The notes: a model not told the origin generated them from the letters alone. Shown: positions 29,884 through 38,978, counted from the stretch's first letter. The stretch: DNA of 64,000 bases from an uncultured Polaribacter sp. (GCF_947503875.1 NZ_CANNFH010000002.1:124001-188000), one strand, 5' to 3'. Translations and numbers: made by a program.

Positions 29884-31887
29884 TTACTTTTCTATAAAAT
29901 TCAGTAAAATACTTTTTACATCATTAACTGTACCTTGTTTTAAACCGTCGTTTACATTAGCACCAGTTATCCAATATAAAACCATACCAGCATCAGAACA
30001 ATCCCATTTTCCTTTTTGAAATCGAACCACATCATCTACTTCAGCCATTTTACCATACATCCAAACTTGTTGTAATCTTTTGTCTTTATGGTCTCTAGCC
30101 CAATCCCATTCTTTAATAGGCACTTTTAGTTTAATATTTTGGTCTGGAATTCTAACTTCCTCCACACCAAAATCTAGTATTTGTTGCCAAGTATAAAAAT
30201 CTCCAGCATCATCATTGGCAGGATGATGTGTGATTACTTTTACATATTTGTGTTTCTTTTTAGAACTTTTATCTAGTGCAAAACCAATAATATCTGGCTC
30301 ACCAGCTTCAATAATCCAAAGTGGGTCTTCTGCAGAAGATGCATTAATTGCTTTTGCCAAATCTTTAACGGTTTCTTTTTGATTCCATTTGGCATCTAAA
30401 AATTTAAGATCTCCAAAACCTCCCCAACGTCTAGCAGTAACATCGCAAACACTTTGCATTAACGCATGTCTTTCTCTTTCTGCTTTTTCAGAAATTCTTT
30501 TTACACGAACCAAATCGCAACTATGCGAATAATGCACCAATTTATTGGCTAAACCAGTAGCACGTAATAAAGCTAAAGTAACTGCAGTACCACCTAAATC
30601 ATCAGGATCTGGAGAGTTACCATCTGCAACAACAGCAATACGTCCTTTTGGTGCATCAACTAAAGGAGTGTTATTTTGTACAACTTTTAAAGTACCCTCA
30701 AAAGGTGTTTTAACAATTCTTTTACCTTTACCAACTGGTGTAAAAACAATACCAGACCAACGTGCTCTTGCCCATTCTTTACCATCTGCACTACCTATTT
30801 TGGCAATTACTGTAATTTTATCACCTTTCTTAAATTTTACATTTTCCCATAATTTGTTGTTTCTTTCGCCTTCTTCAAAAACATCTTGGGTTAAAGGTGG
30901 TTTAAAAGTCCCTAATTCTTTATTATTTAGTAGCACTTTAAATTCAGATTGTCCGTCATTTTCGCCAACGGCAACAAAAACCATATCATAATTACCACTT
31001 CTAAAAGTAAATGGAGCAGTAGCTTTTGCTTCTTTTTGTTTGTTTGGATTAATTCCTAACCATTTTCCGCCTGCGTGTTTGTAAAATCCGGTTCCTTTTA
31101 TTGGAAAATCTGCTATAGGCAAGGTTTTGTTTTTTAAAAGTGAAGCGCCAATTTGTTTGTAATACGATTGTAAAGGCCAAAGTGTAGTTGCTTTTGCACC
31201 TAAATCTTTTGGTTTGTAGTTAATATCTTTTGTTAAAATGAATTTATCAAATTCAAAACCATCTTCTCGCATACTAAATTGTATGTCGTGCAAACCTTTT
31301 TTATCAATATCTAAATAAATTTGTTGTGGCACACCACAATGTGCTGCTTTTGTTCTTTGCTTGCTTTCCCAAGTCCATTTATTTTTTCCTTGGCACCATT
31401 GCATACGTTTTCCGTTTTCTGGCCATTTTCCGTTTAAACCAACATGCAAACCATTGTCTTCACTTCCTGTGCTAAAAGCGCGCACCCAAACATAGTAACG
31501 TCCAGGATTTGTTATTCTAACTTTATAATGTAAAATACCTAGTTCACCAGCTTTATTAGAAAAGTTTTCTCCGTTTACTAATTTATCTGAATGGGTAACT
31601 CTAGTATCTGGTAAAATTTCTACATAAGTATTGTTACTAGCGTTTTTATGATTCGATTTGTCTTTGTCTGGAGTAACTTTTGTCTGAGCATTTTTAGCAG
31701 TAATGTACCATTGTCTAACATCAGATTTACTTTGTTTGTAAAAGTATTCTGCTTCAACAGAAACCAAACCATTGTTTTCCATAAAAACAACATCTTTATC
31801 AGCAATTGGAGTGTTTAGTTTTACACTTTGTGCTTGTAAAAATGAACTAGCCACAAAAAATAACGATAGTATTAACCTTAATTTCAT
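29884..31887 (-). CDS. Two-CBM protein with nucleoside-hydrolase-like domain, function unknown
   Basis: A 667-residue secreted protein (signal peptide to about residue 19, LQAQ). Residues 33-215 look like a GH115-C-type carbohydrate-binding beta-sandwich ([10 protein letters not shown] ... [11 protein letters not shown] ... DGFEFDKF). A second beta-sandwich follows (about 265-395, [12 protein letters not shown] ... RWSGIVFTP). The last 255 residues begin [17 protein letters not shown] with Asp427, Asp429 and Asp430. That acidic cluster recalls the calcium-binding motif of inosine-uridine nucleoside hydrolases and DUF1593 proteins. [13 protein letters not shown] block follows. I recognise no assigned activity. 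Its place between GH78 and a sulfatase suggests cleavage or binding of a late rhamnose-containing oligomer. Confidence 0.72.
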   Translation of the reverse strand: MKLRLILSLFFVASSFLQAQSVKLNTPIADKDVVFMENNGLVSVEAEYFYKQSKSDVRQWYITAKNAQTKVTPDKDKSNHKNASNNTYVEILPDTRVTHSDKLVNGENFSNKAGELGILHYKVRITNPGRYYVWVRAFSTGSEDNGLHVGLNGKWPENGKRMQWCQGKNKWTWESKQRTKAAHCGVPQQIYLDIDKKGLHDIQFSMREDGFEFDKFILTKDINYKPKDLGAKATTLWPLQSYYKQIGASLLKNKTLPIADFPIKGTGFYKHAGGKWLGINPNKQKEAKATAPFTFRSGNYDMVFVAVGENDGQSEFKVLLNNKELGTFKPPLTQDVFEEGERNNKLWENVKFKKGDKITVIAKIGSADGKEWARARWSGIVFTPVGKGKRIVKTPFEGTLKVVQNNTPLVDAPKGRIAVVADGNSPDPDDLGGTAVTLALLRATGLANKLVHYSHSCDLVRVKRISEKAERERHALMQSVCDVTARRWGGFGDLKFLDAKWNQKETVKDLAKAINASSAEDPLWIIEAGEPDIIGFALDKSSKKKHKYVKVITHHPANDDAGDFYTWQQILDFGVEEVRIPDQNIKLKVPIKEWDWARDHKDKRLQQVWMYGKMAEVDDVVRFQKGKWDCSDAGMVLYWITGANVNDGLKQGTVNDVKSILLNFIEK

Positions 31888-31893
31888 TTATAA

Positions 31894-34665
31894 TTATTTT
31901 AATGTTGATTGAAAGGTATATTGCCCAGGTTGAACTTCTAATTCGAAAGCGTCTTTGCCTGAATTCAATAATTTCACATTCGAATTAGTTTCAAAAGTTG
32001 TACCATTTAATACAAGTTTTTGTTTTGTGTCTGCAGGAATAATAACTTTTGCAGTTGTATTTGGAGGAATAGTAACTTTTAATTGAAATTCATCGTTTTT
32101 AATCTCCCAAGTAGAAGAAACTTTACCATAAGGTGTTTCTAGACTTGTGGAAGCAGATGTTAATGGTTTTCTTGGTTCTGGAGCAATTTTTATTACTTTA
32201 TAACCTGCTTCTAGTGGAGCTATTCCTCCAATACGTTCGTACATCCACTCTCCAATTGCTCCGTATGCATAGTGATTTAAACTATTCATACTCATTGGGT
32301 TGTAACCTTCTGTTTTGCTGTAGCTATTCCAACGTTCCCAAATAGTGGTTGCACCTTGATTGATAGAATAAAACCAAGAAGGATATGTTTCGTTAAAAAT
32401 TAGTTTGTAAACCATATCTATTTCTCCCATTTCATCTAAAACTTTTGACAATAAAGGAGTTCCTAAAAAACCAGTTCTTAAATGATAATCTGCTTCTTTT
32501 AGTTTTCGTAATAGATTTGCTTGAGCATTTTTTACTTTATGGTCTGGTAATAAATCAAATGCCAATGCCAATAAATAAGATGTTTGCGTTTCTGTAGCTC
32601 CCTTTACCTTTCCAGTTTCGTCAAAAAACTTTTTATCGAATGCATTCGCAACTTCCTTGTAAATACTTTCGTATTTTGTTTGTTCATCAGTTTTTCCTAA
32701 AACCTCTGCTGCTAAAGCTGTTAATTTTGCTGAACGCGCAAAAAATGCGGTTCCTATTAAATTTCTAGATGTATCACCTGTATTTTTTCCACTTTCTGGA
32801 TAAGGTTGCAACCAATCTGAAAAAGACATCATGTTAGAAATATTGTTTCTAGATTTTTTTTGATGATAGCCAACCCATTCTTTCATCATTTCGAAATTAT
32901 CTTCTAAAAAACCAATATCTCCTGTTCTTTTATAAATTTTCCAAGGGATAATGGTACCTACATCTCCCCAACCTGAACTTGCTATTTTATTGCCTCTTGT
33001 GTCTGGCACTGTCCAAGGAATAGCACCATCTTCTAATTGCGCTTCTCTAACACTTTGCAACCAACTGGCCCAAAATTTGTAAACATCTGCGTTAAACATA
33101 GAGGTTGGCCCAAAAACTTGTGCATCTCCTGTCCAGCCCAAACGTTCGTTTCTTTGTGGGCAATCTGTTGGAATGTCTAAGAAATTACCACGTAAACCCC
33201 AAACAATATTGCTTTGTAACTGATTTAGTTTTTTATGTGAAGTAGTAAATGTACCATTATCATCAAAATCTGAATATAATACGAGACCTTTTACCCAATC
33301 TTTAGTTGGTTGTTTTGAAGTATCAAAACCACTTAATTCTACAAATCTAAACCCGTGAAAAGTAAACTTAGGTGTATAATTTATAGTACCATCTTCTTTA
33401 GCTATATAGTAGTCTGTAGAACGTGCACTTCTATAATTTTTGGTATAAAAAGTACCATCTGGAGAAAGCATTTCTGCAAAACGTACTCTTAAAGTGTCTC
33501 CTTTTTTCATAGGAACACTTACTTTAGGAACACCAACCATATTCTGATTAAAATCAAAAATTACAGCACCGTCTTTTTTTGTAATCTCTTTTGAGGTTAA
33601 TTCTATTTTTGCTTTAACTGCAGTGTGTCTTTTTGGTTCGAGGTTTACTTTGTTATCAAGGTTTTCAACCTCTACATTCGTCCATTTTTTATCATCAAAA
33701 TTATTGGTTGTCCAATCTGGCATTACTAAGTTGGCATTATAAATTTCTCCATCATAAATTTCTGCAAATTGTAACGGCCCATTTGTAGTTCCTTTCCAAG
33801 TTTTATCAGAAAGAATAACTTTTTTTGTGCCATCTTTCATAGTTAATTCTAACTGACATAACACTTTTGGTGAAACAGAATTATTCCAAGGTGTGGTATT
33901 CCATAACAACCTACCTGAATACCAACCAGAAGCCAACTCTACACCGATTGTGTTTTGCCCAGATGCTATTAAATTAGTAACATCGTAGGTTAAAGTTTCT
34001 ATTCGCTTATCGTAAGTTGTAAATCCTGGTGACATGGCATCATCACTTACATCTTTTCCATTTATAGCTACATCAAAAACACCTTTTGCAGTAATGTATA
34101 ATCTTGCAGAGGTTACATCATTAGACAATTCAAACCCTTTACGTAAATATTGTGGTTTATGTATTAGAACTTTTTCTCTTCCTCTTATGCTGTCTTTTGC
34201 AGTATCTAAACCAACCCATTTTGCTTTCCAGTCGCTATTGTTTAATAAACCTAGTTCAAAGTGATTGGTCTCACTCCATTTAGAAACCTCATTATTTTGA
34301 TTCCAGTATTTTATTTGCCAATATACTTTTTGTCTCGATTGTAATTGTTTTCCTTGATATTTTACCCAAATAGATTGCGCTGTTTCTTGCTTTTTAGAGT
34401 CCCATAAATCTGGATTATTTGGCAACAAATCTGGACTTGAAGCAGCTACAATTTGATATGCAGATTGACTTTTAATGTTTTCTAAAGCAGGTAATTTCCA
34501 GGAAAATGTTGGTGTTGTATCATAAAAACCCAAAGGGTTTTTAAAACCCTCGGAAATTGATAAATCTATTGCTTTTTCTAATATAGGTTGTTTTTTACAA
34601 GCGGAAAGAACAAGCAAACTTATAACGAAGGCAAAACAAGAGTTAAAAATCGATTTTTTATTCAT
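31894..34665 (-). CDS. GH78 alpha-L-rhamnosidase
   Basis: A 923-residue lipoprotein (acylated Cys23, LSAC) with the full bacterial rhamnosidase layout. It has an N-terminal Bac_rhamnosid_N-type beta-sandwich (VTSARLYITAKGVFDVAINGK), a concanavalin-like domain, an (alpha/alpha)6 barrel, and a C-terminal beta-sandwich. The GH78 signature DCPQRNERLGWTGDAQ lies at about residues 501-516 and includes the expected general-acid region. A second conserved block, TTIWERWNSY, lies further on. It releases terminal alpha-L-rhamnose in the periplasm, and the mutarotase gene upstream then handles the freed sugar. It lies 6 bp upstream of the two-CBM protein gene in the same operon. Confidence 0.94.
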   Translation of the reverse strand: MNKKSIFNSCFAFVISLLVLSACKKQPILEKAIDLSISEGFKNPLGFYDTTPTFSWKLPALENIKSQSAYQIVAASSPDLLPNNPDLWDSKKQETAQSIWVKYQGKQLQSRQKVYWQIKYWNQNNEVSKWSETNHFELGLLNNSDWKAKWVGLDTAKDSIRGREKVLIHKPQYLRKGFELSNDVTSARLYITAKGVFDVAINGKDVSDDAMSPGFTTYDKRIETLTYDVTNLIASGQNTIGVELASGWYSGRLLWNTTPWNNSVSPKVLCQLELTMKDGTKKVILSDKTWKGTTNGPLQFAEIYDGEIYNANLVMPDWTTNNFDDKKWTNVEVENLDNKVNLEPKRHTAVKAKIELTSKEITKKDGAVIFDFNQNMVGVPKVSVPMKKGDTLRVRFAEMLSPDGTFYTKNYRSARSTDYYIAKEDGTINYTPKFTFHGFRFVELSGFDTSKQPTKDWVKGLVLYSDFDDNGTFTTSHKKLNQLQSNIVWGLRGNFLDIPTDCPQRNERLGWTGDAQVFGPTSMFNADVYKFWASWLQSVREAQLEDGAIPWTVPDTRGNKIASSGWGDVGTIIPWKIYKRTGDIGFLEDNFEMMKEWVGYHQKKSRNNISNMMSFSDWLQPYPESGKNTGDTSRNLIGTAFFARSAKLTALAAEVLGKTDEQTKYESIYKEVANAFDKKFFDETGKVKGATETQTSYLLALAFDLLPDHKVKNAQANLLRKLKEADYHLRTGFLGTPLLSKVLDEMGEIDMVYKLIFNETYPSWFYSINQGATTIWERWNSYSKTEGYNPMSMNSLNHYAYGAIGEWMYERIGGIAPLEAGYKVIKIAPEPRKPLTSASTSLETPYGKVSSTWEIKNDEFQLKVTIPPNTTAKVIIPADTKQKLVLNGTTFETNSNVKLLNSGKDAFELEVQPGQYTFQSTLK

Positions 34666-34941
34666 TGGAAATTAGTTTGAGAAATTGAAACTGTTAGCAA
34701 ACATCATGCTAATGGTTTAAAATTATAGTGAATATGAATAGTTGTTTTATATAATCATTTTAAGAAGCAATTTCAGCTTTTTTTAGAATACAAGTGTCCT
34801 GTTGTGTTCTGAGAAATTAAAATTTAAATTAGAAGTAAAAAGAAATGTAAAGCATATAAAATAGCTGGTTTTGGCATGATCTAATATTCTTTTTAGATTT
34901 AAAGAATTGTCATCAGCATAATAAAATTGAAATGTAGAAAA

Positions 34942-35256
34942 CTAAGGCATGTAAAAAACTTCTTCTAGAGGGATAGAAACTGGAGAATTATCTGAATTTA
35001 CTTCCATAATATCTGCCATAAAATCCCACCATTTTTTCACAATTTCATTGGATGCCAAATCTTGAGAACCACCTTCTCCAGCTACTTTTTGAAAAGCAAA
35101 AAGTGTACTTGTTTCTTCATCAAAAAAAATAGAATACTCGCTAACACCGTTTTCTTTTAATAACTTTTTCAATTCTGGCCATAATTCGTTGTGTCGCTTT
35201 GTGTAGGCTTCTTTTTGTCCGGAATTTAATTTCATTTTAAAGGCTAATCTTTGCAT
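34942..35256 (-). CDS. rhaM: L-rhamnose mutarotase
   Basis: A 104-residue cytoplasmic dimeric alpha/beta-barrel (ferredoxin-like) protein that interconverts the alpha and beta anomers of L-rhamnose. The family pattern is clear: a Y-x-x-R-H-N-E-L-W-P-E-L stretch near residues 18-29, a central strand with YSIFFDEE, and the closing block KWWDFMADIME near residues 70-80. It lies upstream of the GH78 gene, separated by a 276-bp gap in which I see no gene. Its presence shows that free L-rhamnose is an expected product of this locus. Confidence 0.94.
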   Translation of the reverse strand: MQRLAFKMKLNSGQKEAYTKRHNELWPELKKLLKENGVSEYSIFFDEETSTLFAFQKVAGEGGSQDLASNEIVKKWWDFMADIMEVNSDNSPVSIPLEEVFYMP

Positions 35257-35439
35257 GTAAACTTATTTTAAATTGATGTGCAAGATAGAAAAAAGCAGCT
35301 AGAATTTAGATTAGTTTCTTTATTATGGTAGTTACTTTTAAAAATAGAACTTGTTTAGATTGTATTATGTTTGTTGGTGAAAATTTAGAGTTTTCTCTTA
35401 TAATTTGAGTTTTTTGAAATTATAATCATTCAATAAGAA

Positions 35440-35850
35440 CTAGTAAGAATCTGATTTTGGTTTTTTACGAAGCGCTTTTTTAACGGAATTTCTCAATTTA
35501 CTTTCAGAACGTTTTTTAATTACAGATCTGCTAGGTTTGGTTGGTCTTCTTTTTTTAGGTTTTATTAAACTTGTTTTTAACAAGGTTAAAAAACGTTTGA
35601 TAGCCAATTCTTTATTTTTATGCTGAGACCTTGTTTCTTCACAAAATAAAATCAATACATTTTCTTTGGTGAGTTTGGAAGCAAGTTTAGATTTTAAGCG
35701 CAATTTTTCTTCTTCAGAAAGTGCGTTAGAATTTTCTAAATCAAAAGACAATTCAATTTTAGAAGACACTTTGTTTACGTGTTGCCCACCAGCGCCAGAA
35801 CTTCTAATAGCTTTAAATTGTAATTCTTTTGTAATGTTTTCTGTGTTCAT
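35440..35850 (-). CDS. arfB: Alternative ribosome-rescue factor (ArfB-type peptidyl-tRNA hydrolase)
   Basis: A 136-residue homologue of release-factor domain 3. The catalytic GGQ is at residues 21-23 in SSGAGGQHVNKV. The C-terminal tail is very basic (many Lys and Arg from about residue 95), as expected for insertion into the empty mRNA channel of stalled ribosomes. Length and layout match ArfB/YaeJ. It is preceded and followed by short AT-rich gaps and is not part of the sugar locus. High confidence. Confidence 0.93.
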   Translation of the reverse strand: MNTENITKELQFKAIRSSGAGGQHVNKVSSKIELSFDLENSNALSEEEKLRLKSKLASKLTKENVLILFCEETRSQHKNKELAIKRFLTLLKTSLIKPKKRRPTKPSRSVIKKRSESKLRNSVKKALRKKPKSDSY

Positions 35851-35976
35851 TTTTTAATTCAAGATAATAGAGAATAGAACAAAGAAAATAGATAATGTTT
35901 GCTTTAAAAAGTTTTAATCTCTGTTTACTAATCTATATTCTTTTCTCTCTTTTCTTTATTTTATTTTTTTATTCTA

Positions 35977-36630
35977 TTAATCAAAATTAGTACCAAAATC
36001 TTTATTCTGATGCATAAAGTGCATGTCTAAATCCTGCAGCGTATCAGAAAATGAATGTAAATTTTCCTTATCAGAAAGTATTTTATCAATTGCTTTTGTA
36101 GCATTTTTTAGTCTAGTTTCTTTATCGCCTTTTAATAAAATATAATTTTTGTTGTGTTTTTTAAGCGCATTTTCAAAAGCTGTAAACATTTCTAAACGTT
36201 GCTCTGGTCTGTCACGCAAATCGTCTTCTTCCCAAGGTGTATCTATATACGTTAATAAATACAAATCATATTCATTTTTATGTGCAGCTTCATCTAATTT
36301 TTCATCTACAAAACCACCATAAAATTCTTCTGAATAGACTTTTGTTTCCAACAAATCTGTATCGCAAATTAAAATTTTATCCGCTTTTTTAGCCATTTCA
36401 TTCTCTAGTTTCATTTGTCCAACTGCAATGGGTAATAAATCTTGTTTTTCGCATGTTTTCCGTTTGTTATTCCATTTGTTTTGTAAATATTCGCGTGCAA
36501 ACTCTGGCGCCCAAACTGTATTATAATAACGTGCTAAATGTCTAGAAAGTGTTGTTTTTCCTGTAGATTCTGGACCAAATAAAACAACTTTTATGATGTT
36601 AATTGGGTCTTGTGTAAGCGTTTTCTCCAT
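35977..36630 (-). CDS. NadR-like ATPase/nicotinamide riboside kinase
   Basis: A 217-residue P-loop protein with Walker A GPESTGKT at 19-26, followed by the NadR-kinase block WAPEFAREYL (about 46-55) and the CDTDLLETKVYSEEFYGG segment. These match the ribosylnicotinamide kinase domain of NadR. It lacks the N-terminal adenylyltransferase and DNA-binding domains of enteric NadR. The start overlaps the end of the PnuC gene by 40 bp, which couples uptake to phosphorylation of nicotinamide riboside to NMN. Confidence 0.9.
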   Translation of the reverse strand: MEKTLTQDPINIIKVVLFGPESTGKTTLSRHLARYYNTVWAPEFAREYLQNKWNNKRKTCEKQDLLPIAVGQMKLENEMAKKADKILICDTDLLETKVYSEEFYGGFVDEKLDEAAHKNEYDLYLLTYIDTPWEEDDLRDRPEQRLEMFTAFENALKKHNKNYILLKGDKETRLKNATKAIDKILSDKENLHSFSDTLQDLDMHFMHQNKDFGTNFD

Positions 36631-37223
36631 GCTAAATAACCAAAAATGGCAATAAAAGTAAATCCAAAATATTGGAAACTTGTAAATGTAAATCCTTTAT
36701 AGAAATATAAAGGTACAGAAATTAGGTCGCCAACAATCCAAAAAAGCCAGTTTTCTATTTTACGTTTTGCCATTAACCACATTCCTACAAAGAAAATAGC
36801 AGTGGTAATTGTGTCTACATATGCAACCCAAGATGTCCATTTATTAAAATAATTGTAGACTGAATATACAAAAACTAAAGTTGCTAAAAAGATCACAACA
36901 GAAATCTTTTTTTCTTTTAAATTGGTTCTAGAAATGGGTGTTACTTTTGTTTCATCTACTTTTCGTGTCCAAATATACCAACCATAAACGCTCATTATAA
37001 AATAATAGCCGTTAATCATCATGTCTCCTAAAAGTTCCCATTTTAAGAGCAAGTACACAAAAATCAAAGTGCTAATCATGCCCGTTGGAAATACCCAAAT
37101 TTTATTTTGCTTAGAAAACCAAACCGATAAAAAACCAAAAATTACAGCCGTAATTTCTAAAACAATATCTGTAGTTTCATAAGTTTTGTATTGGGCAAAA
37201 AGAAAATTAAAAATTTCTAGCAT
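36591..37223 (-). CDS. pnuC: Nicotinamide riboside transporter PnuC
   Basis: A 210-residue inner-membrane protein with about seven hydrophobic helices. The segments WVFPTGMISTLIFVYLL, NGYYFIMSVYGWYIW, and near the C-terminus NWLFWIVGDLISVPLYFYKG fit the PnuC family, including the W-x-x-G signature that recognises the pyridine nucleoside. The overlap with the NadR-like kinase gene supports nicotinamide riboside as cargo rather than thiamine. Confidence 0.92.
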   Translation of the reverse strand: MLEIFNFLFAQYKTYETTDIVLEITAVIFGFLSVWFSKQNKIWVFPTGMISTLIFVYLLLKWELLGDMMINGYYFIMSVYGWYIWTRKVDETKVTPISRTNLKEKKISVVIFLATLVFVYSVYNYFNKWTSWVAYVDTITTAIFFVGMWLMAKRKIENWLFWIVGDLISVPLYFYKGFTFTSFQYFGFTFIAIFGYLAWRKRLHKTQLTS

Positions 37224-37264
37224 TGTTTTTTTGTTGAAGGTGTAAATTTACTCTTTTCTGTTAT

Positions 37265-37282
37265 TTCTGCCTGCGCAGGAAA
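37265..37282. repeat. Palindromic repeat, copy A
   Basis: On the minus strand this reads TTTCCTGCGCAGGCAGAA, nearly identical to the plus-strand copy near 40350. The core CCTGCGCAGG is self-complementary. It looks like one unit of a dispersed intergenic repeat. Confidence 0.65.
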
Positions 37283-37308
37283 CTAAAAATACTATAATCT
37301 TTCAGTTC

Positions 37309-37356
37309 GAGTGTCGCGCTTTTTTGTGTGATGTATAGAGAGCATTGTTTTTTATT
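37309..37356. repeat. Compound hairpin repeat, copy A
   Basis: About 48 bp align with 42068-42117, sharing the GTGTC(A/G)CGCTTTTT core, a TGAT block and a T-rich tail. The inner stem (TCGCGC with GTGTGA) is kept through G-T pairs where the bases differ from the other copy. It appears to be a diverged dispersed hairpin. Confidence 0.5.
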
Positions 37357-37373
37357 ACTCAAACACTTCAAAC

Positions 37374-37464
37374 TTGTCATTTCGACGATAGGAGAAATCT
37401 CACTAAAAACTAACAGGAGATTTTTTAACTTTATGAGATTTCTCCCAAAAGGTCGAAATGACAA
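37374..37464. repeat. Long imperfect palindrome (REP/MITE-like)
   Basis: Arms of about 29 and 31 bp (37374-37402 and 37434-37464) read TTGTCATTTCGAC...GGAGAAATCTCA and its complement, with a short mismatch block, around a loop of about 31 bp. It fills the gap between the GGGPS and PnuC genes and resembles intergenic palindromes I recall as common in Flavobacteria. A short apparent ORF here is part of the repeat, not a gene. Confidence 0.8.
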
Positions 37465-37488
37465 AACTGTATTAAAATTATTTTGTAA

Positions 37489-38211
37489 TTACCTTCTCAA
37501 ATCCTCAAAAAAACGTTCATCATTTTCAAAAGCAGTGCCAATAACCACCAAATCTGCACCAGCATTAAAAGAATTTTCTAATTGTTGCTTAGAACGAATA
37601 CCACCACCAACAATTAAAGGAATTGACAAATTCTGTTTCACGACAGTGATGATTTCTTGGCAGACTGCCTCAGTCGCTCCACTGCCAGCTTCTAAATAAA
37701 TAAGTTTTTTACCAGAATATTCTCCAGCTAAAGCAGTGTTTACAATCAATTCTACATTTTCTTGAGCAATTGGTTTTGTGTTGCTTACTTTTTGAGTGGC
37801 AGTTTCTTTTTTACCATCAACTAAAATGTAGCCTGTAGGTATAATTTCTAAATTAGAATTTTTTAAAAACGGAACACTTTTTATTTGTTGTTCAATTAAA
37901 TACTCAGGATTTCTGCCAGAAAGTAAACTCAAAAATAAAATTGCGTCTGCTTTTTGAGTGATTTGCGAGAAATCACCAGGAAATAAAATAACAGGTAAAT
38001 GGGTTGCTTTTTTTATTGCAGAAACTATTTTTTCAGTATCATTATTTTTATCTGTACTGCCACCAACAAATATATGTGAGGCAATAGATTGATGCACTTT
38101 CTCAAAAAAAGCAGGAATATTTTTTAAAACTATTTTTTCAGGGTCAATTAAAACGGCTAAAAGTTTTTTGCCTTGTTGTTTAGCTTCTAAAATGTTTTGG
38201 TAAATAGTCAC
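37489..38211 (-). CDS. Geranylgeranylglyceryl-phosphate synthase (PcrB/GGGPS family)
   Basis: A 240-residue TIM-barrel prenyltransferase. Diagnostic blocks are VLIDPEK (22-28), FVGGST (48-53), LFPGDFSQI, a YLEAGSGA motif (about 169-176), and the phosphate-binding loop VGGGIRS (about 197-203). It joins a polyprenyl diphosphate to sn-glycerol-1-phosphate, chemistry best known from archaeal ether lipids but also present in Bacteroidetes as group II GGGPS. It is transcribed in the same direction as the phosphopantetheinyl transferase upstream. The physiological product in this organism is unknown. Confidence 0.92.
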   Translation of the reverse strand: MTIYQNILEAKQQGKKLLAVLIDPEKIVLKNIPAFFEKVHQSIASHIFVGGSTDKNNDTEKIVSAIKKATHLPVILFPGDFSQITQKADAILFLSLLSGRNPEYLIEQQIKSVPFLKNSNLEIIPTGYILVDGKKETATQKVSNTKPIAQENVELIVNTALAGEYSGKKLIYLEAGSGATEAVCQEIITVVKQNLSIPLIVGGGIRSKQQLENSFNAGADLVVIGTAFENDERFFEDLRR

Positions 38212-38234
38212 AAGTGCGAAAATACAAATTAGTT

Positions 38235-38250
38235 CTCGACTGCGCTCGAG
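38235..38250. repeat. Short palindrome (fragment of a dispersed repeat)
   Basis: CTCGA and TCGAG arms around a 6-nt centre lie in the gap between the GGGPS and phosphopantetheinyl transferase genes. The wording CTCGACTGCGCTCGAG is typical of intergenic repeat remnants in Flavobacteria, as I recall. Confidence 0.45.
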
Positions 38251-38289
38251 CAGACAAACTTTAAAACTTTTTTACTTTTTACTTTAAAA

Positions 38290-38916
38290 CTAATATGCAA
38301 ACACACAAGTAAACCCTTCAAACTCTAAAAACTGAATATTATAAGGATAGGTTTCTCCATCAAAACGAATTTCGCCAGTAGTTTTACCATCGTCAAATCT
38401 AAAATCTTCAATAAAAATATGTTCTAAAAAACGCAGTTTCTTTTTACCGTAAATTTTATACAAACTCTCTTTTCCTCCCCAAACAATAGTTAGTTTGCTA
38501 ATTTTAGCAGTTACATTTGCAATGGTGTTGTATTCTTGTATTGGCGTAAATTTATGCGCTATTTTCAAGATTTTTTCACGCTGCATTTCAATATCAATTC
38601 CAACAGGTAAATCATCAGAAATAATAATAGCAGTAAACGTAAAAGAATGCGTAATTGAAATAAATTTACCGTTTTTTAAATGCGGTTTTCCAAATTCATC
38701 ATAAACCAAATCAAAATCTGTGTAACCCACTTTTTTTAGCAAGTGTCTTATACTTAAAAATCCTTTTTGATGCAACTCAGATTTCATTGATTGTAAACGT
38801 GCTGTGTTGCTTTCAGTTAAAGAAATACCTTGCTGTAAATCGGCAATGGTTTCTTCAATCTTCCAAATCAGTACTTTAGTGGTGTTATTAACCGTTAATG
38901 TTTTGTAAAGAGCCAT
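38290..38916 (-). CDS. 4'-phosphopantetheinyl transferase superfamily protein
   Basis: A protein of 208 residues starting at MALYK (codon 38914-38916). The longer frame would run into the divergent ahcY start, so this shorter start is preferred. The family motifs are present: GIDIE in PVGIDIEMQ (magnesium ligands) and WGGKESLYK (the W-x-x-KE-A/S-x-x-K motif). It transfers the 4'-phosphopantetheine arm of CoA to carrier-protein serines. It sits divergently from ahcY and upstream of the GGGPS gene. Which carrier protein it serves is not shown. Confidence 0.88.
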   Translation of the reverse strand: MALYKTLTVNNTTKVLIWKIEETIADLQQGISLTESNTARLQSMKSELHQKGFLSIRHLLKKVGYTDFDLVYDEFGKPHLKNGKFISITHSFTFTAIIISDDLPVGIDIEMQREKILKIAHKFTPIQEYNTIANVTAKISKLTIVWGGKESLYKIYGKKKLRFLEHIFIEDFRFDDGKTTGEIRFDGETYPYNIQFLEFEGFTCVFAY

Positions 38917-38936
38917 AGAATTTAAAATGTAATTTG

Positions 38937-38944
38937 TACCTTTG
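38937..38944 (+). promoter_or_regulatory. Candidate -7 box of the ahcY promoter
   Basis: TACCTTTG matches TAnnTTTG, 34 bp before the ahcY ATG. No TTG is seen at the expected upstream spacing. Confidence 0.65.
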
Positions 38945-38978
38945 CAGTCGCTAAAAATAGAATATAAATATACAAAAT

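Noticed and set aside
30545..30991. 148-aa plus-strand frame
   Set aside because: Antisense of the two-CBM protein; Pro/Ser-rich composition typical of a shadow frame.
34666..34941. Possible gene or riboswitch between GH78 and rhaM
   Set aside because: No open frame of useful length, no clear stem set; nothing supportable seen.
37261..37464. 67-aa minus-strand frame
   Set aside because: Made entirely of palindromic repeat sequence, with no family match or promoter.
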